Assembly: GCF_947507565.1 (NCBI RefSeq)
Contig: NC_089177.1
Location: 362,648 to 426,647, forward strand
Reading direction: 5' to 3'
Length of the DNA stretch: 64,000 nt
Source: Oscarella lobularis
Taxonomy: Eukaryota; Porifera; Homoscleromorpha; Homosclerophorida; Oscarellidae
In this document: positions 20,601 through 34,000 of the stretch, piece after piece
How positions within the stretch are numbered: position 1 is the stretch's first letter
Layout of the letters: every line of letters begins with the position of its first letter
Notes under the pieces: model-generated
Databases searched by the model: none
Seen by the model: only the letters and a program-made list of their open reading frames with translations
What the model was told of the DNA's origin: nothing
Made by a program: the position numbers and the translations under genes

Positions 20601-22742
20601 TATTTATTTCTCTCTTTAGCTCGTCGATTCCGTGTGCGTGCAGCTGACGGAGAAATGCAACGCCGAAAAAGACGTCGTAACGGCGGAGAGAATTTTGAAA
20701 AAAGTACGTAGGATTAAACGATCGTTTAATTAGTTATTTCTTGCGTTTAGCTCGCTGGGATGCCCGTTTCGTTGAACGTCTTCTTTTCGGTGCTTCATTC
20801 TTCGTGCAGCCTGCCGTCGTCCGCCCCAGAGGCGCTCGCCCTTTTCAGCATTTACAGCCTCTTTAGGACGGCTCGACAGCGGCGAGTCAAACTAGGCGAA
20901 CAAGTGCCGACACCGGGAATTGGAGTCGTGGAGAAGCTATTAAAAGTAATATATTTAAATTTAAGAAATCGATTTATTATATTTTTTCCGTTCGTGTATG
21001 TATAGAAAGCAGGTAAGGCCGGATTTTGGGACTGGGCGGCGGCCGTCATCTGTGACACGTCGCCGGTCTTCTTTCCGTCTCGTCTCCTTCCCATTCTTAT
21101 AACGTCGTTTTCTGAACAGCCGGCCAACTCGTGGTCAACCCTACTTCAAAACTTAACCGTCTTCGTCAAAACGTATCGAAGTGACGACGATGACGATAAC
21201 AGAGATATTCGTCACTTCGAGCTCAACTCGGACGATCAATCGCTTCTCGCTCGCCTAGCCGGTTTTCTTCTCCTACGTTGCAAAGCGACGTCAAAGTGGG
21301 CGATCGCTTACGAAGTTCTTCACGTTCTTCACGTGCACGGCATCAACTATCTCGGATTATCGTCAATAACAAAGCAAAATGAAATGAAGAAGTCCGGCGG
21401 CGACGACGACGAATTAGATTCGTTTCTTTTCACGTATCTCGCCGTCGAAGTGTGCATCGAGAACAATCAGAACGCGGGAGCGATTCGGATCCTCGACGCC
21501 GCCGATTGGGCGAAACCGGAACTCGATATCGCCTCGACTCGACTTCACTCGCGCCTGAAGCGACGAAGCGACGTCTTGGAACGACTTTTTCATAGCGTCG
21601 TTCGATCGGACGTCGACGCGGCGACGAAGGTGATGCGACGTTTCGTCGTGACGAATTCGGACGGCGGCGTCGGCGTCAAAATGCCGTCCGTCTTCTACGA
21701 CGAAATCATGTTGCAGTCGTTGAGTCGGAAGAACGTCGACGTTGCCGTCAAGCTGTTTCACGAGTCGCACGAGGCGGGGATTTTTATTAAGGAGTTCACC
21801 GCTTTGAGATTAGTTGAGGAGCTAGGAGTCGCTTGTCGGGTTCCTCTCGCGCGGCAAATATTCAATTTCTGCTCAGGGCTAGGTATGATTGCGAAGTTGG
21901 TCGGTTCATTTCTAGTGCGATTGCCCGTGTTCACCGCTCGATCGGAGATCTTGGTGCAATTGGTGCTCGAACAGAGACTGACCTTTCTTGGATATAAAGT
22001 CAGGAGGAACGAAATCAAAGCGGAACCGTTAGTGATACGGACCACAGGTAAATAAATAAATAAATAAATATTGAGTTGTTTATTTACGTATATGTACTGA
22101 GTAGGTAAATTCGCGCCAGAAGCTTTGTCAAACATCGGCAACGCGCTTCTCAATCAAATGAGACCGCCACTTCAATTCCAAACGTTTGACGACGACGAGG
22201 AGACAACGGAGGTCATCGTCGCTCAAAGTTTTGTCGAAGAATGGTTCCTTGGCAATAGCGACGCCATACGCAACTACGCGCTTAATAAGAAAACGCCGAT
22301 TTGGCCAACGCCTTCCGAAGACTTGGACGGCAGCGGCGGCGAAAATGGAAACAGTTCGCCGCCGCCGTTCTTGTCGAAAAAGATCGAGTCGCCGCCGCTA
22401 ACGCCGCCGGAGGGAACCCAGGAAGAGCTACTGTGCCAATTGAAGACGCAAATAGGGCAGAAGGTCTGCCAATTCTTAACGGAATATTGGAAGCAGGGAA
22501 AGATTGAATCACAGGTAAGCGCATTGTTAGTTAGTTAGGCTAGTACGTAAAATCGGATTTTTTTCTAGGACGTGTTTCGCCAGTTGGCGTCGTCTGCCAC
22601 GAATAAGGTATATAGCAACGAGTATGCCATTTTTAGGCAATCCAATGTTCTGCCGGAATTTTCCGATGACCTTGATGAGGAAATCAAAAAAGTCGTGCAA
22701 AGCGTTTTCAAGAGGTATGCTAAGGCTACGATGTGTAATTAG
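17638..22742 (+). CDS. CCCH zinc-finger protein with acidic N-terminus and long helical-repeat region
   Basis: Multi-exon gene; the first exons are 17638-17797, 17859-18030 and 18091 to about 18487. The N-terminus is basic, then strongly acidic (Glu runs at 18130-18480). A single CCCH finger lies at about 18877-18940 (RCCWDHWRESGCFRPRCKYNH, C-x8-C-x4-C-x3-H), a type that usually binds RNA. Downstream exons encode more than 1000 residues of Leu/Ala-rich helices in PPR/ARM-like pairs (SYIDYFIRRERHQEAVDKW, VAVKLFHESHEAGIF). A disordered Pro/Ser segment near 22330-22410 precedes the last helices. The end reads through a weak GTATAT to TAG at 22740-22742. The layout (CCCH plus helical C-terminus) recalls TOPAZ1, a vertebrate germ-cell protein, but I cannot confirm this. 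Exact internal exon borders are approximate. Confidence 0.65.
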
Positions 22743-23092
22743 TTTGTTCTATTTTACGAGTCAATCCCTGTCTGTGTCCTGTTCTAAGACGCCGACAGAG
22801 AAGTTCTAATTAGTTAAATAGATGGACTTGGAGTGACTTTATTTCAAAAAGATTTGACAGTGATCCTAATTAGGCCGTTAATAATTATGCTTCTTGCAAT
22901 GATACCATTGATTTCGTGTACAGAGTCGCGGCCAATTCCTAGTATACCACCAGATAGAGAGATTTCCTCAGAAAGTGTAGAGGATCCTGTACCTTAGAAA
23001 ATTCCTCTAAAAGGACGACGTTGTCGAACAGGGCGTGATTGGGGCTGCTAAGAGAGGAATTAGGCTGAAAAGTATACACGTCATTTTGAAGC
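22743..23092. other. Convergent 3' region between CCCH gene and FHIP2
   Basis: About 350 bp, AT-rich, 3' UTRs of the two convergent genes. No coding signal supported. Confidence 0.5.
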
Positions 23093-26305
<3,213 letters not shown>

Positions 26306-26359
26306 CGCACTGCCGATCACAGCCCCCACGGCCCACGCGCGTTAGAACAGGAAGTAAAC
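26306..26359. promoter_or_regulatory. 54-bp bidirectional promoter interval, FHIP2 / PEBP
   Basis: The shortest head-to-head gap in the window. Contains CAGGAAGT at about 26349-26356, an ETS-type site typical of TATA-less bidirectional promoters. Confidence 0.45.
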
Positions 26360-27075
26360 ATGGCCATGGATTGCGGGTATCTGCGCTTCTTCCTCTTTTT
26401 CGCCGGGTTGTGGACGGCGACGGCAATTCCGGAAGGGTGCAGCAATCCACCGCTAGCCGTCACCTACATGGGAAGTCTAAGCGTCAATTGCGGGAGCCCG
26501 ATTATCCTCGAAATGACGTCCGAACAACCCGTCGTCCAATGGGCAACAGCCGATAAAGTAGGACAAGAACCCAGGACCCAATTGGACATAAAATCTCCCT
26601 AGAACGCTTTCTATACATTGGTGATGGGCGATCCCGATGCGCCGAGCCACTCGAATCCAACTTTAGCCTGGTACCGTCATTGGCTCGTCGGAAATGTCAT
26701 GGTAACAATGACGTAGAAAATCGTTTATGTGTGAACGAACGTCTATTGATACAGGGTAGCGATCTGATTGAGGGGAGCGTTTCTGGCGGTGATCAACTCA
26801 CTAGTCTGTCTAAAATTCTATCTCTTTGCTTTGTACTGCATAATGAGTCAACTTTTGTGCGGTTAGGTTATGTTGGCCCGAGTCCTCCTTCTGGTTCTGG
26901 ATATCATCGCTATTTCTTCTATCTGTTCAGACAAAGCGGGAAGATTGCTTTTAAGTCGGAACCATCGTCTCGCGCCCATTTTGATCCGGATAAATTTGCC
27001 AGCGAGTACAACTTGGGGGAGCCGATTGCAGCGAATTTTTTCATCGCCGAGAGATCCGATTACAATTTGTACTAA
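26360..27075 (+). CDS. Secreted phosphatidylethanolamine-binding protein (PEBP family)
   Basis: Exons 26360-26557, 26603-26701, 26755-26803 and 26867-27075; 555 nt, 184 aa. An N-terminal signal peptide ([15 protein letters not shown]) replaces the cytosolic start of PEBP1/RKIP. Family landmarks are [47 protein letters not shown] (the DPDAP and GxHR motifs line the anion-binding pocket) and the C-terminal [10 protein letters not shown]. Of normal PEBP length. Members bind phospholipids or act as kinase or protease modulators; this one is probably extracellular or vesicular, as in PEBP4-type proteins. Cys residues early in the mature part could form disulfides. Confidence 0.85.
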
Positions 27076-27129
27076 AAAAATTTAAAACCTCTCGCGATGA
27101 GACCCCTGTAGTGAATAACACATAGGCAA

Positions 27130-27830
27130 TAAGGCACAAAACGCTGCGCTTCCTCGTTCTCGCCTCTTTTTTTTTCTTCAGTCCTCGTCCGACAATGTGA
27201 CGTTTTTACTTGTTGGAGATTAGGGTGGAAATAACTTTCCGCCGTACACGACGCCGGCCGAAGTGGAAACGGCGTCGTCGCGATGGGAAAGACGGCCGAA
27301 CGTCTCTCGTCTTCATTTCAGATATCGCTAGGAGACAATTTCTATCGTCACGGGGTGAAGAACGTGAACGAACCGCGCTTTAGAGAGACGTATTCGAGGC
27401 AAGCTGGCACCATGCTGGCACGTACCTTCCGCGTATCTAGAACACGTGATGTTCACCTGTTTCTCTCGCCTCATAGAATATTTTCGATGCACCGTCGTTG
27501 CAATCCACGTTGGTATCTGCCGAATTACTATTACACCAAGGTTTACAATGGTCGTGGGGGATAAATATTTGCATAGGCCATAATTCTTCAAGCGTATAAT
27601 ATAGGCCATAGATCTACCCCATCGGAGAGCTAGGTCATACCGTACTCTGCAATTGGTCTTCATTGACACTATCATCGCTTCTGTCGAACAAGTCGAGCTC
27701 CAATGGACGTGGATCGAGGAGACTATAGCCAAGTCAAATTCTACCTGGCTGCTGGTCATGGGTCACTATCCCATCTGGTCAGTAGTATGCGAGCACGGTC
27801 CAACGCAAATTCTTGGGTATTCGGGGAATT
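27130..27830 (+). pseudogene. Purple (tartrate-resistant) acid phosphatase pseudogene
   Basis: Fragments in several frames match ACP5/TRAP in order: a hydrophobic leader in one frame, then VTFLLVGD-stop-GG (27199-27230), where the metal-site motif GDWGG has TAG in place of TGG. Then, after a frame change, ISLGDNFYRHGVKNVNEPRF (27324-27385), RWYLPNYYYTKVY, and after a third frame change VLVMGHYPIWS-like sequence (27745-27785) followed by CEHGPTQIL. The C-terminal third of the enzyme (final metal-site histidines) is missing. At least one nonsense codon and three frame changes, without splice sites that would mend them, make a pseudogene likely. Sequencing error cannot explain the truncation. 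Confidence 0.75.
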
Positions 27831-27919
27831 AATTTATTCATTGTTTGGGGGAGTCGCTTACAGTCATGCGTAATTGTGTGAAGAACCGGATAGTTGCTCA
27901 TTTGCCCAGTTGTCGACAC

Positions 27920-29450
27920 ATGCATAGGTTCTGTTTGTATTTGTTCCGCTCCTTTCTTTTGGCTCTTTGCGCCGTCTCCACCGGTCACGCCGTCAAAACG
28001 AACGCCAAAGTCCTTATACTCGGCGGCGGCCTATCCGGACTTCAGGCGGCGTACAGTTTGAAACAAAGAGGCATTGATGACATTCTTCTCCTCGAAGCCG
28101 ACACCAAACTGGGTGGCCGGTTCGTTGCCGGCATTTTGCCCAACGTTCCCACGGACTCACCTTTCTGGGAGGCAGACACCGTTCATCCAGAGCGCAATAC
28201 GTTGGTTCGAATGGCAAACCTTTGCAACATACCATTCTCCGACAACTGCCGACTGAGTAACGCTGTTTACATTGACGACAAAGGAAACGATGTATCGCTG
28301 AAGCGGCGCAAAGACGAGCGGTTCTACGGAGTGCTACTAATCAACTGAAAGACGACTGGATCAACGGTGTTTTTGACGGTACGTATACGTAGGCGCTTAG
28401 TTAATTAACAATAACCGCGTAGACGGAATTTTGTTGATGCGTTTCAGATGACGACGTTCTCAGCATCGACGCCGGGCTGAATTTGCGCGGTTGGCACGAT
28501 ACGACGCCGGTGGATAAGGCCATCGAAGAGTGGCACTTCGACACTTACCTTCCGCACGAACAATCGCTCACCTACTACCTCAGCCTCAACGCCGGTCCGA
28601 ACGCCTACTCGGCGAATACCAAATATTTCCATCCGGACGTCAACGTGCCATTCACGACCCAAATGCTCATCAACTGCATGCAGGATCTCGTGTTCGAGAC
28701 CGCCGACGAACGTTTGCAGCTCAACGTGCTGGTGAAACAACATCGCTTATGACAGCAACGGAGTCACGGTGACGACCGACAAGGGCATTGTTTACCAAGG
28801 CGAATACGCTATCGTCACGTTCGGCATCGGCGTTTTGCAGAAGGCATCACCTTCAGTCCGCAGCTTCCCTTCAAAAAGCAGCTCGCAAGAAACGAATTCG
28901 TCTTTCATCCGCTGACGTACGTCTTCGCTCGTTTCAATTCGACGATTCAATTCGACGGCCAACCGTACCTCTACTACATCTTCGCGCGACCCAAACGTCT
29001 CGAATGGCTCTTCTGCCGACATCTGCCTCACGCCAACTTGACCGGTTCCCAATTTAAGACATCTGCCGTTTCTGGATCGTTGGCGAGGAGGCGCTTCGCG
29101 TTGAAAGTCAGCCGCTCGAGGATACGTTTCGAGAAGTCGCCGACGTGAGGAAGCTCGCCGCTGGCGTCGAACCGGACTCGGTCAGCGTCAGTTCCATTAA
29201 CCAAAATCCGCTCTTTTACGGCGGCCTTCGTCTTTCGCCACCGGGTTTCAGTTTTGCTAAATTGGACACCATTCGAGAGCCACTTATGAATAGGGTCTTC
29301 TTTGCTGGAGACGGCTACCAGTTTCCGATGTATTGAAGAGCGGCGGCAATCAGTGGCAACGAAACTGCCAATGTATTGGCCGACTGCATTTCGGGTGGAT
29401 CGTGCGCCTACGAAAAATTTGGCAAGGAAGAGACCGTTTGCGGGAAATAG
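27920..29450 (+). pseudogene. FAD amine oxidase (polyamine-oxidase-like) pseudogene
   Basis: Begins with a signal peptide (MHRFCLYLFRSFLLALC) and the FAD-binding motif KVLILGGGLSGLQAAYSL with LLLEADTKLGGR. Later blocks in matching order are DDWINGVF, LSIDAGLNLRGWHD, VTVTTDKGIVYQGEYAIVTF, GITFSPQLPF, YGGLRLSPPGFSF and NRVFFAGDGYQ, as in plant and fungal polyamine oxidases. The frame breaks near 28335 (before ATNQLKDDW), 28736 (one extra A in GTGAAACAAC), 28835 (one G missing after TTGCAGAA) and 29052, with a TGA at 29334-29336 just before AAAISGNETANVLAD. These indels are isolated in otherwise good coding sequence, so decay is fairly recent. It touches the phosphatase pseudogene. Assembly indels are a possible alternative for single events. 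Confidence 0.75.
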
Positions 29451-29518
29451 TCTCGTGAACACGCTGTTTGCAGCAGGAGCTGCTATCAGGCAGTATCAGC
29501 AAAGGTAACTAAAACTGA

Positions 29519-29592
29519 GTTGTTGTTGTTGTTGTTGTTGTCATTGTTGCGCTGTTGTTGTTGTTGTCATTGTTGCGCTGTTGTTGTGTTGT
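29519..29592. repeat. (GTT)n microsatellite with a duplicated block
   Basis: GTT runs interrupted by a TCATTGTTGCGCTG block that occurs twice, so a segment of about 32 bp is tandemly duplicated. Confidence 0.85.
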
Positions 29593-29695
29593 CTTTGTGA
29601 TTGATGCGCAACACGTGTACACGTGCAGTGTGCCGGGGGGGGGCACGGGAATGAATGCCTGCCGCCTTAGCGCACGATAGACTTCAGCTGACTGA

Positions 29696-31012
29696 ATGGA
29701 AGAAGAAGAAGGCCGTCTCCTCCCAGCGGACGAAAATGGCGACGCAAAACGACCATCGGGTCTCCTATTCGCCGCTCTAACGACTGCGACGTTCATGGGT
29801 CTATCGAGCGGCTACTACTACGCAATCAGCTATCTCATATCGCCCGTGCAAGACGCCTGTCGCGGCGCGTGGTCCGATTCGGCGACGACGTACGGTTTCG
29901 TCGGTTCCAACCTCGTTATCATGGCGTCTAGCGTCGCTCTTCCGAGCGTAATGTCACGAACGCGTAATCGAACCCTCCTTCTCGCTGTCGTTCTACTATC
30001 GGCCCTATCCTGCGCTCTATCGGGCCTCGCCGTTCATTTTTGCCAGCGCATTCGCCCACCTATTCTTACGGAAATCGTTTACGTCGTCGCCTTGGCAACG
30101 TACGGTGTGCCGTCGTTGCTCGCCTGGAGCGTGCCGGCGCAGATTCTGCTCAACATCGTGCCTCATCGGCCCGGATTAGCCGGCAGCGTCGGCTCCGCCG
30201 CCGTCTGCGTTGGCGGCGAGGGATTCAATCAGATGATTCTAGCTCTTGTGAAAGTTCGAGCTATCAGCGCTGAAGCAATTTTTTTCGCCGCGGGAACGGT
30301 CGCCGTTCTGCTTAGTGGACCCTTTGTGTTTTGCGTTCCTGATAAGATTGTTGAAGAAGACAGTAACACAGCTATTCAAAAGACCTCTAGTTCTAATTCA
30401 TTTATTTCGCTTCTATGCCATACGTCAATTGGTTTTATGGCCGTCTATCTTTTTTGTGTGCTGGCGCCCATTATGGGCGTGATGGCCCATCTTGCAGTCA
30501 TATTCGCCACAACGTGGACTGTTGGTACAACGCCTATTGCCATATTGACCGGTTTTGCCTTTGCAGCGCACTTTGCTGGACGAATCGTGTTCATGTTGAC
30601 ATCGGACTACATTGGCTTGAAACGGGTTTGCTTTATCTCGACTGTAATGCAGTGCATGTCACTTGGAATTCTCGCCTGGTTGTCATATCGTTCTTACTCG
30701 TCCACGTGGCCTGAGTACGTGTCAGCGACACTCCTATGCCTATATCTGTTCATTTGCACTGCATGCAAAGGCAATATCATTGGTCTTGCCTATCTCGTGT
30801 GCGGCAAAGAACGGGTGAAAAAGGGAATCTTCTTCATGGGCTTTGTTTGCGGTTTGGCTAACACGGTTGGGCCTATATTCATCAATGAGCTACACAAGGC
30901 GTTCGGAAGTTACTTTCAATTCTACGTCGCTTCTTCTTGCATTTGTTTTGTCTCTCTCGTATGTCTAGCCTTTCTAAAGCCTCTACGTCCAGATGTCGTA
31001 AAATCAAAATAA
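29696..31012 (+). CDS. Major facilitator superfamily transporter, intronless
   Basis: 438 aa in one exon. A short acidic N-terminus with a dileucine (EEEEGRLLPADE) resembles a lysosomal/endosomal sorting signal. About 12 hydrophobic segments follow in two blocks of six, separated by a polar loop with PDKIVEEDSNTAIQKTSSS. Motifs include FMGLSSGYYYAISYLISPVQ in helix 1, GRIVFMLTSDYIGLKRV (MFS A-like loop) in the second half, and LNIVPHRPGLAGSVGSAAV. Substrate unknown: the shape fits the monocarboxylate/oxalate-formate-like branch of MFS, not a sugar carrier. It lies only 84 bp upstream of the next gene on the same strand. Confidence 0.8.
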   Translation: MEEEEGRLLPADENGDAKRPSGLLFAALTTATFMGLSSGYYYAISYLISPVQDACRGAWSDSATTYGFVGSNLVIMASSVALPSVMSRTRNRTLLLAVVLLSALSCALSGLAVHFCQRIRPPILTEIVYVVALATYGVPSLLAWSVPAQILLNIVPHRPGLAGSVGSAAVCVGGEGFNQMILALVKVRAISAEAIFFAAGTVAVLLSGPFVFCVPDKIVEEDSNTAIQKTSSSNSFISLLCHTSIGFMAVYLFCVLAPIMGVMAHLAVIFATTWTVGTTPIAILTGFAFAAHFAGRIVFMLTSDYIGLKRVCFISTVMQCMSLGILAWLSYRSYSSTWPEYVSATLLCLYLFICTACKGNIIGLAYLVCGKERVKKGIFFMGFVCGLANTVGPIFINELHKAFGSYFQFYVASSCICFVSLVCLAFLKPLRPDVVKSK

Positions 31013-31096
31013 ATCAAATAAATTATTGATTGTGACAAATCGTAAAATGGTTATCCGGGAGTTGTTGACCACGAGAACGCGAATCTCCAGCGTAGT

Positions 31097-34000
31097 ATGG
31101 AGTTTTTCGGCTCTTTCGCGATCGGATTCGTTTCCGCTGCGAGTTTTGAAGTGTTTCGACGCGCGATGGGGTTTAAAAAGGGCTCTATCGACTCCACTGA
31201 TCAGCGTAGGTGCTCGCATAAAGTCCAATCGTGCTCTAGTGACTCGAATCTAGCGTTAGGCCTTCCGAGTGAAGAAATTCTAGCCTTAGCTACCTGTTCG
31301 AATCATACGCTACGCAGAAGGTGATAGCAAACAGCGTTAGAATGCATGAACGTAAAAGTGCTACTTTAGTGCCGTAAAAATGTTGCTGGAGAAAGGAACA
31401 GAAGGTAAGTCGTGAAGTATTAGCGAGAGGGGTTCACTAACACTCCAAAATCAAATGGTCTACTTTTTTTTTGAAGATACTGTCCTGGAAACGATTTTGA
31501 GAAATTGCGCGAGTTCTGACGAGGAAGTGAAAGCGACAGCCATGCGCGTGCTCAGCCTTCTTATAAGAAAAGGTGATCTCAATCTCGATCATCGCGCGTT
31601 CTCACCGCGGTTCTCAGGCGAACGAAAAATCAAGCTAATTCAACGCAATTCCGTGTCGACACTTTGCAATTTTCTCTGCACGAACTCCGACGAATTCCAA
31701 TGGAACGACGTCGTCGCTTGTCGCGAGGCGAAGAGATCCGCCTCGTCGGCATTAATCTCGCTGCTCATCACCAACGGAGGCACATATAGAGCAACCTATT
31801 CATAACTTTCTCTCTTAGATTCACACTTTAGATGCCGTGGCTTTGACTTGCGTCAATCATCCCGGAATGCTTCGGTTTCTACAAACCACGCTAGCATCGT
31901 CCCTCGATAGGGAACTGATGAAATGGCTTATCCTTATCGCAGATAGTCTATGTAGCTCAGGTACGCACAAGTAGAATCAAAGAATTTTTTTCCTGATTTC
32001 TACGTAGTCGTCTTGGGCAATCTTGTTTCGACTCGACTACCGTTCGCTTTAGCCACGGCGTCAGTCTTTGCTCTAGTGAGCAAGAGAAACGATTCTAAAA
32101 GTTTAGTTTCATTTTGAGTTTTCACTACAGGGAGATCCCAGTCTCGTTCGTTTTTGCTATCGATCTTTGACAGAGCTCATAAGCTATAGCGAAGAGAGTA
32201 CAGGCTATTACGACTAGTCGTTCTATAATCTCATACATATCCTTTGATAAAGATGAACAATTCGTTGGACGGCAAATCGTAGAAGTAAAGGACTTCATTC
32301 CGGCTTGCATCGGTTCACTCAAATCGGGTACAAAAATAGTCAAAAGTCTCTGGGGTGCTCTCATCACGATCACATTCTAGACGAAGTGGCTTCTTTATCG
32401 GTCACGATTCTAGGCTTACTTTCCGAACGAGGTGATACGGATTAACTCATTGGAATATTGGACTATTCATTTTTTTTCAGACTTGGGTATCAGTGACATA
32501 GCCGCTGTTCCGACCGTTGTGAGATCGCTTCAATGTCTTCTCGTCTCGCCGTCGAACGGCTCCAACGTCGTCTTGAAACGCGACGTCTATCAGACGCTTT
32601 TCGTTATGGCATACAAATCGCGTTAGTCTGATAGCAGAATTCTCTTTCCAAGTGATTCTGTTTTTTTTCTTGCAGCGGAATTTAGTCGGCGAGTTCTCGC
32701 GTGCCGGCCACTGCTTCGTCACGTCGTTTCGTCTATTCAGTCCGAAGACGAGGCGCTGTGTCAATGGTCTTTTTCTCTGGTTCATCATTTAGCGTCAAAA
32801 GGTTTTTTTCCCCCCATAAATCATATGTAGAAGATTCTCATTTCTTTTGCTTAGGTGAAGATGCTGTTGCCGTTCTATTGTCTGTCGACGACATTATAAC
32901 GTCAGTTTCTACGCTTGCATCGTCAAATGATAGCGCCGTTGCTGGCGTTGCCGCCGAAACGATAGGATGTCTTTGCTCCAACGGTAGGAACTTAAAAATT
33001 TGTAATTTAGAAAACTTGATTTGTATTAGAAAAAGTCCTTGATTCGGATTATCAAGTTATTAAGGCTCTTCTGCGATTTGTTTCCTTGGATAACGAAGAA
33101 CTTCAGTCCTGGGCAATATCTCAACTTCACTGTCTTTTATCCATGGGAGGAGGTAGTCTAGCTCTTTCCTTCTTCACTGTCATTTCCTAGTGTGGATTTT
33201 TGACTAGATAAAACCGTCAAAGAGACAGTGAGGGCCGGGGTTCTTCGCTATCTGCTTGATTCCACCTTCAAGGATATGGAAAAAGAGCAGGTTGGAAAAG
33301 CCGCTGCGAAAGTTCTCGTGACAATGGGATTTACCGGTGAGCGAAATTGTCTTCTAGATCGTAATTTCGCCTAGGGTTCCTTTTGAAAAGATGAATCGTT
33401 TTCTTTTTGTCTGCACTCTGCTGATGGTCGCGCAAACGTGACGATCGACGGCAAGGAAGAATGCATTGACGGAAACGGGGTGAGCCTCTTTATTATCTTA
33501 CTCAAAAAAAGGCATTCGTATGTGCCTTTGACTTTCTATTCAATTCGTGATGCACGTGCACTGTGTTTTGCAGTTAAACGTCGTCGTACTCGATTCCACG
33601 AGCTTTTGCGTTGTGAAACGAAGAAACTTCAGCACGGGCACGCAAACGTCGGAGTCTGACGACTTTACTGTTTTTTTGCGCTCTCTACCGAATGGCACTG
33701 TCATTCTAATCGTCTCGAAGGGAGATTCTGTCTCGTTCTTGACAGGCAAGAGAGACCACGAACCTCAAAACGCGAGAAAATGCTTTTTTTCGGCAGATGA
33801 CGCGCTTCGTGAGCTACAACAGCTTACCTTTAACAAATTCGACACTCTCGGCAACAAATGCTCCTTTGTAGCACTAATAATAAAGGGTCGTCACTGTCAA
33901 ATGAAAGTAGGTGAAATGGAGCCCGTGTCCCTAAATTATAAGCTAGAAATCGGTGAGAAAGAACGTAGAGAAGTTTTCTATTATATCAGTTGAACTTTTC

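Noticed and set aside
22603-22636. Short intron GTATAT...TTTTAG near the end of the CCCH gene
   Set aside because: Only 34 nt, and retaining it leaves a sensible acidic/helical frame to a stop at 22742, while removing it stops early.
32170-32230. A further GC-AG intron in the ARM-SPRY gene (ACAG|GCTATT)
   Set aside because: A GT donor six bases upstream (GAGA|GTACAG) gives the same phase, so a GC donor is not required.
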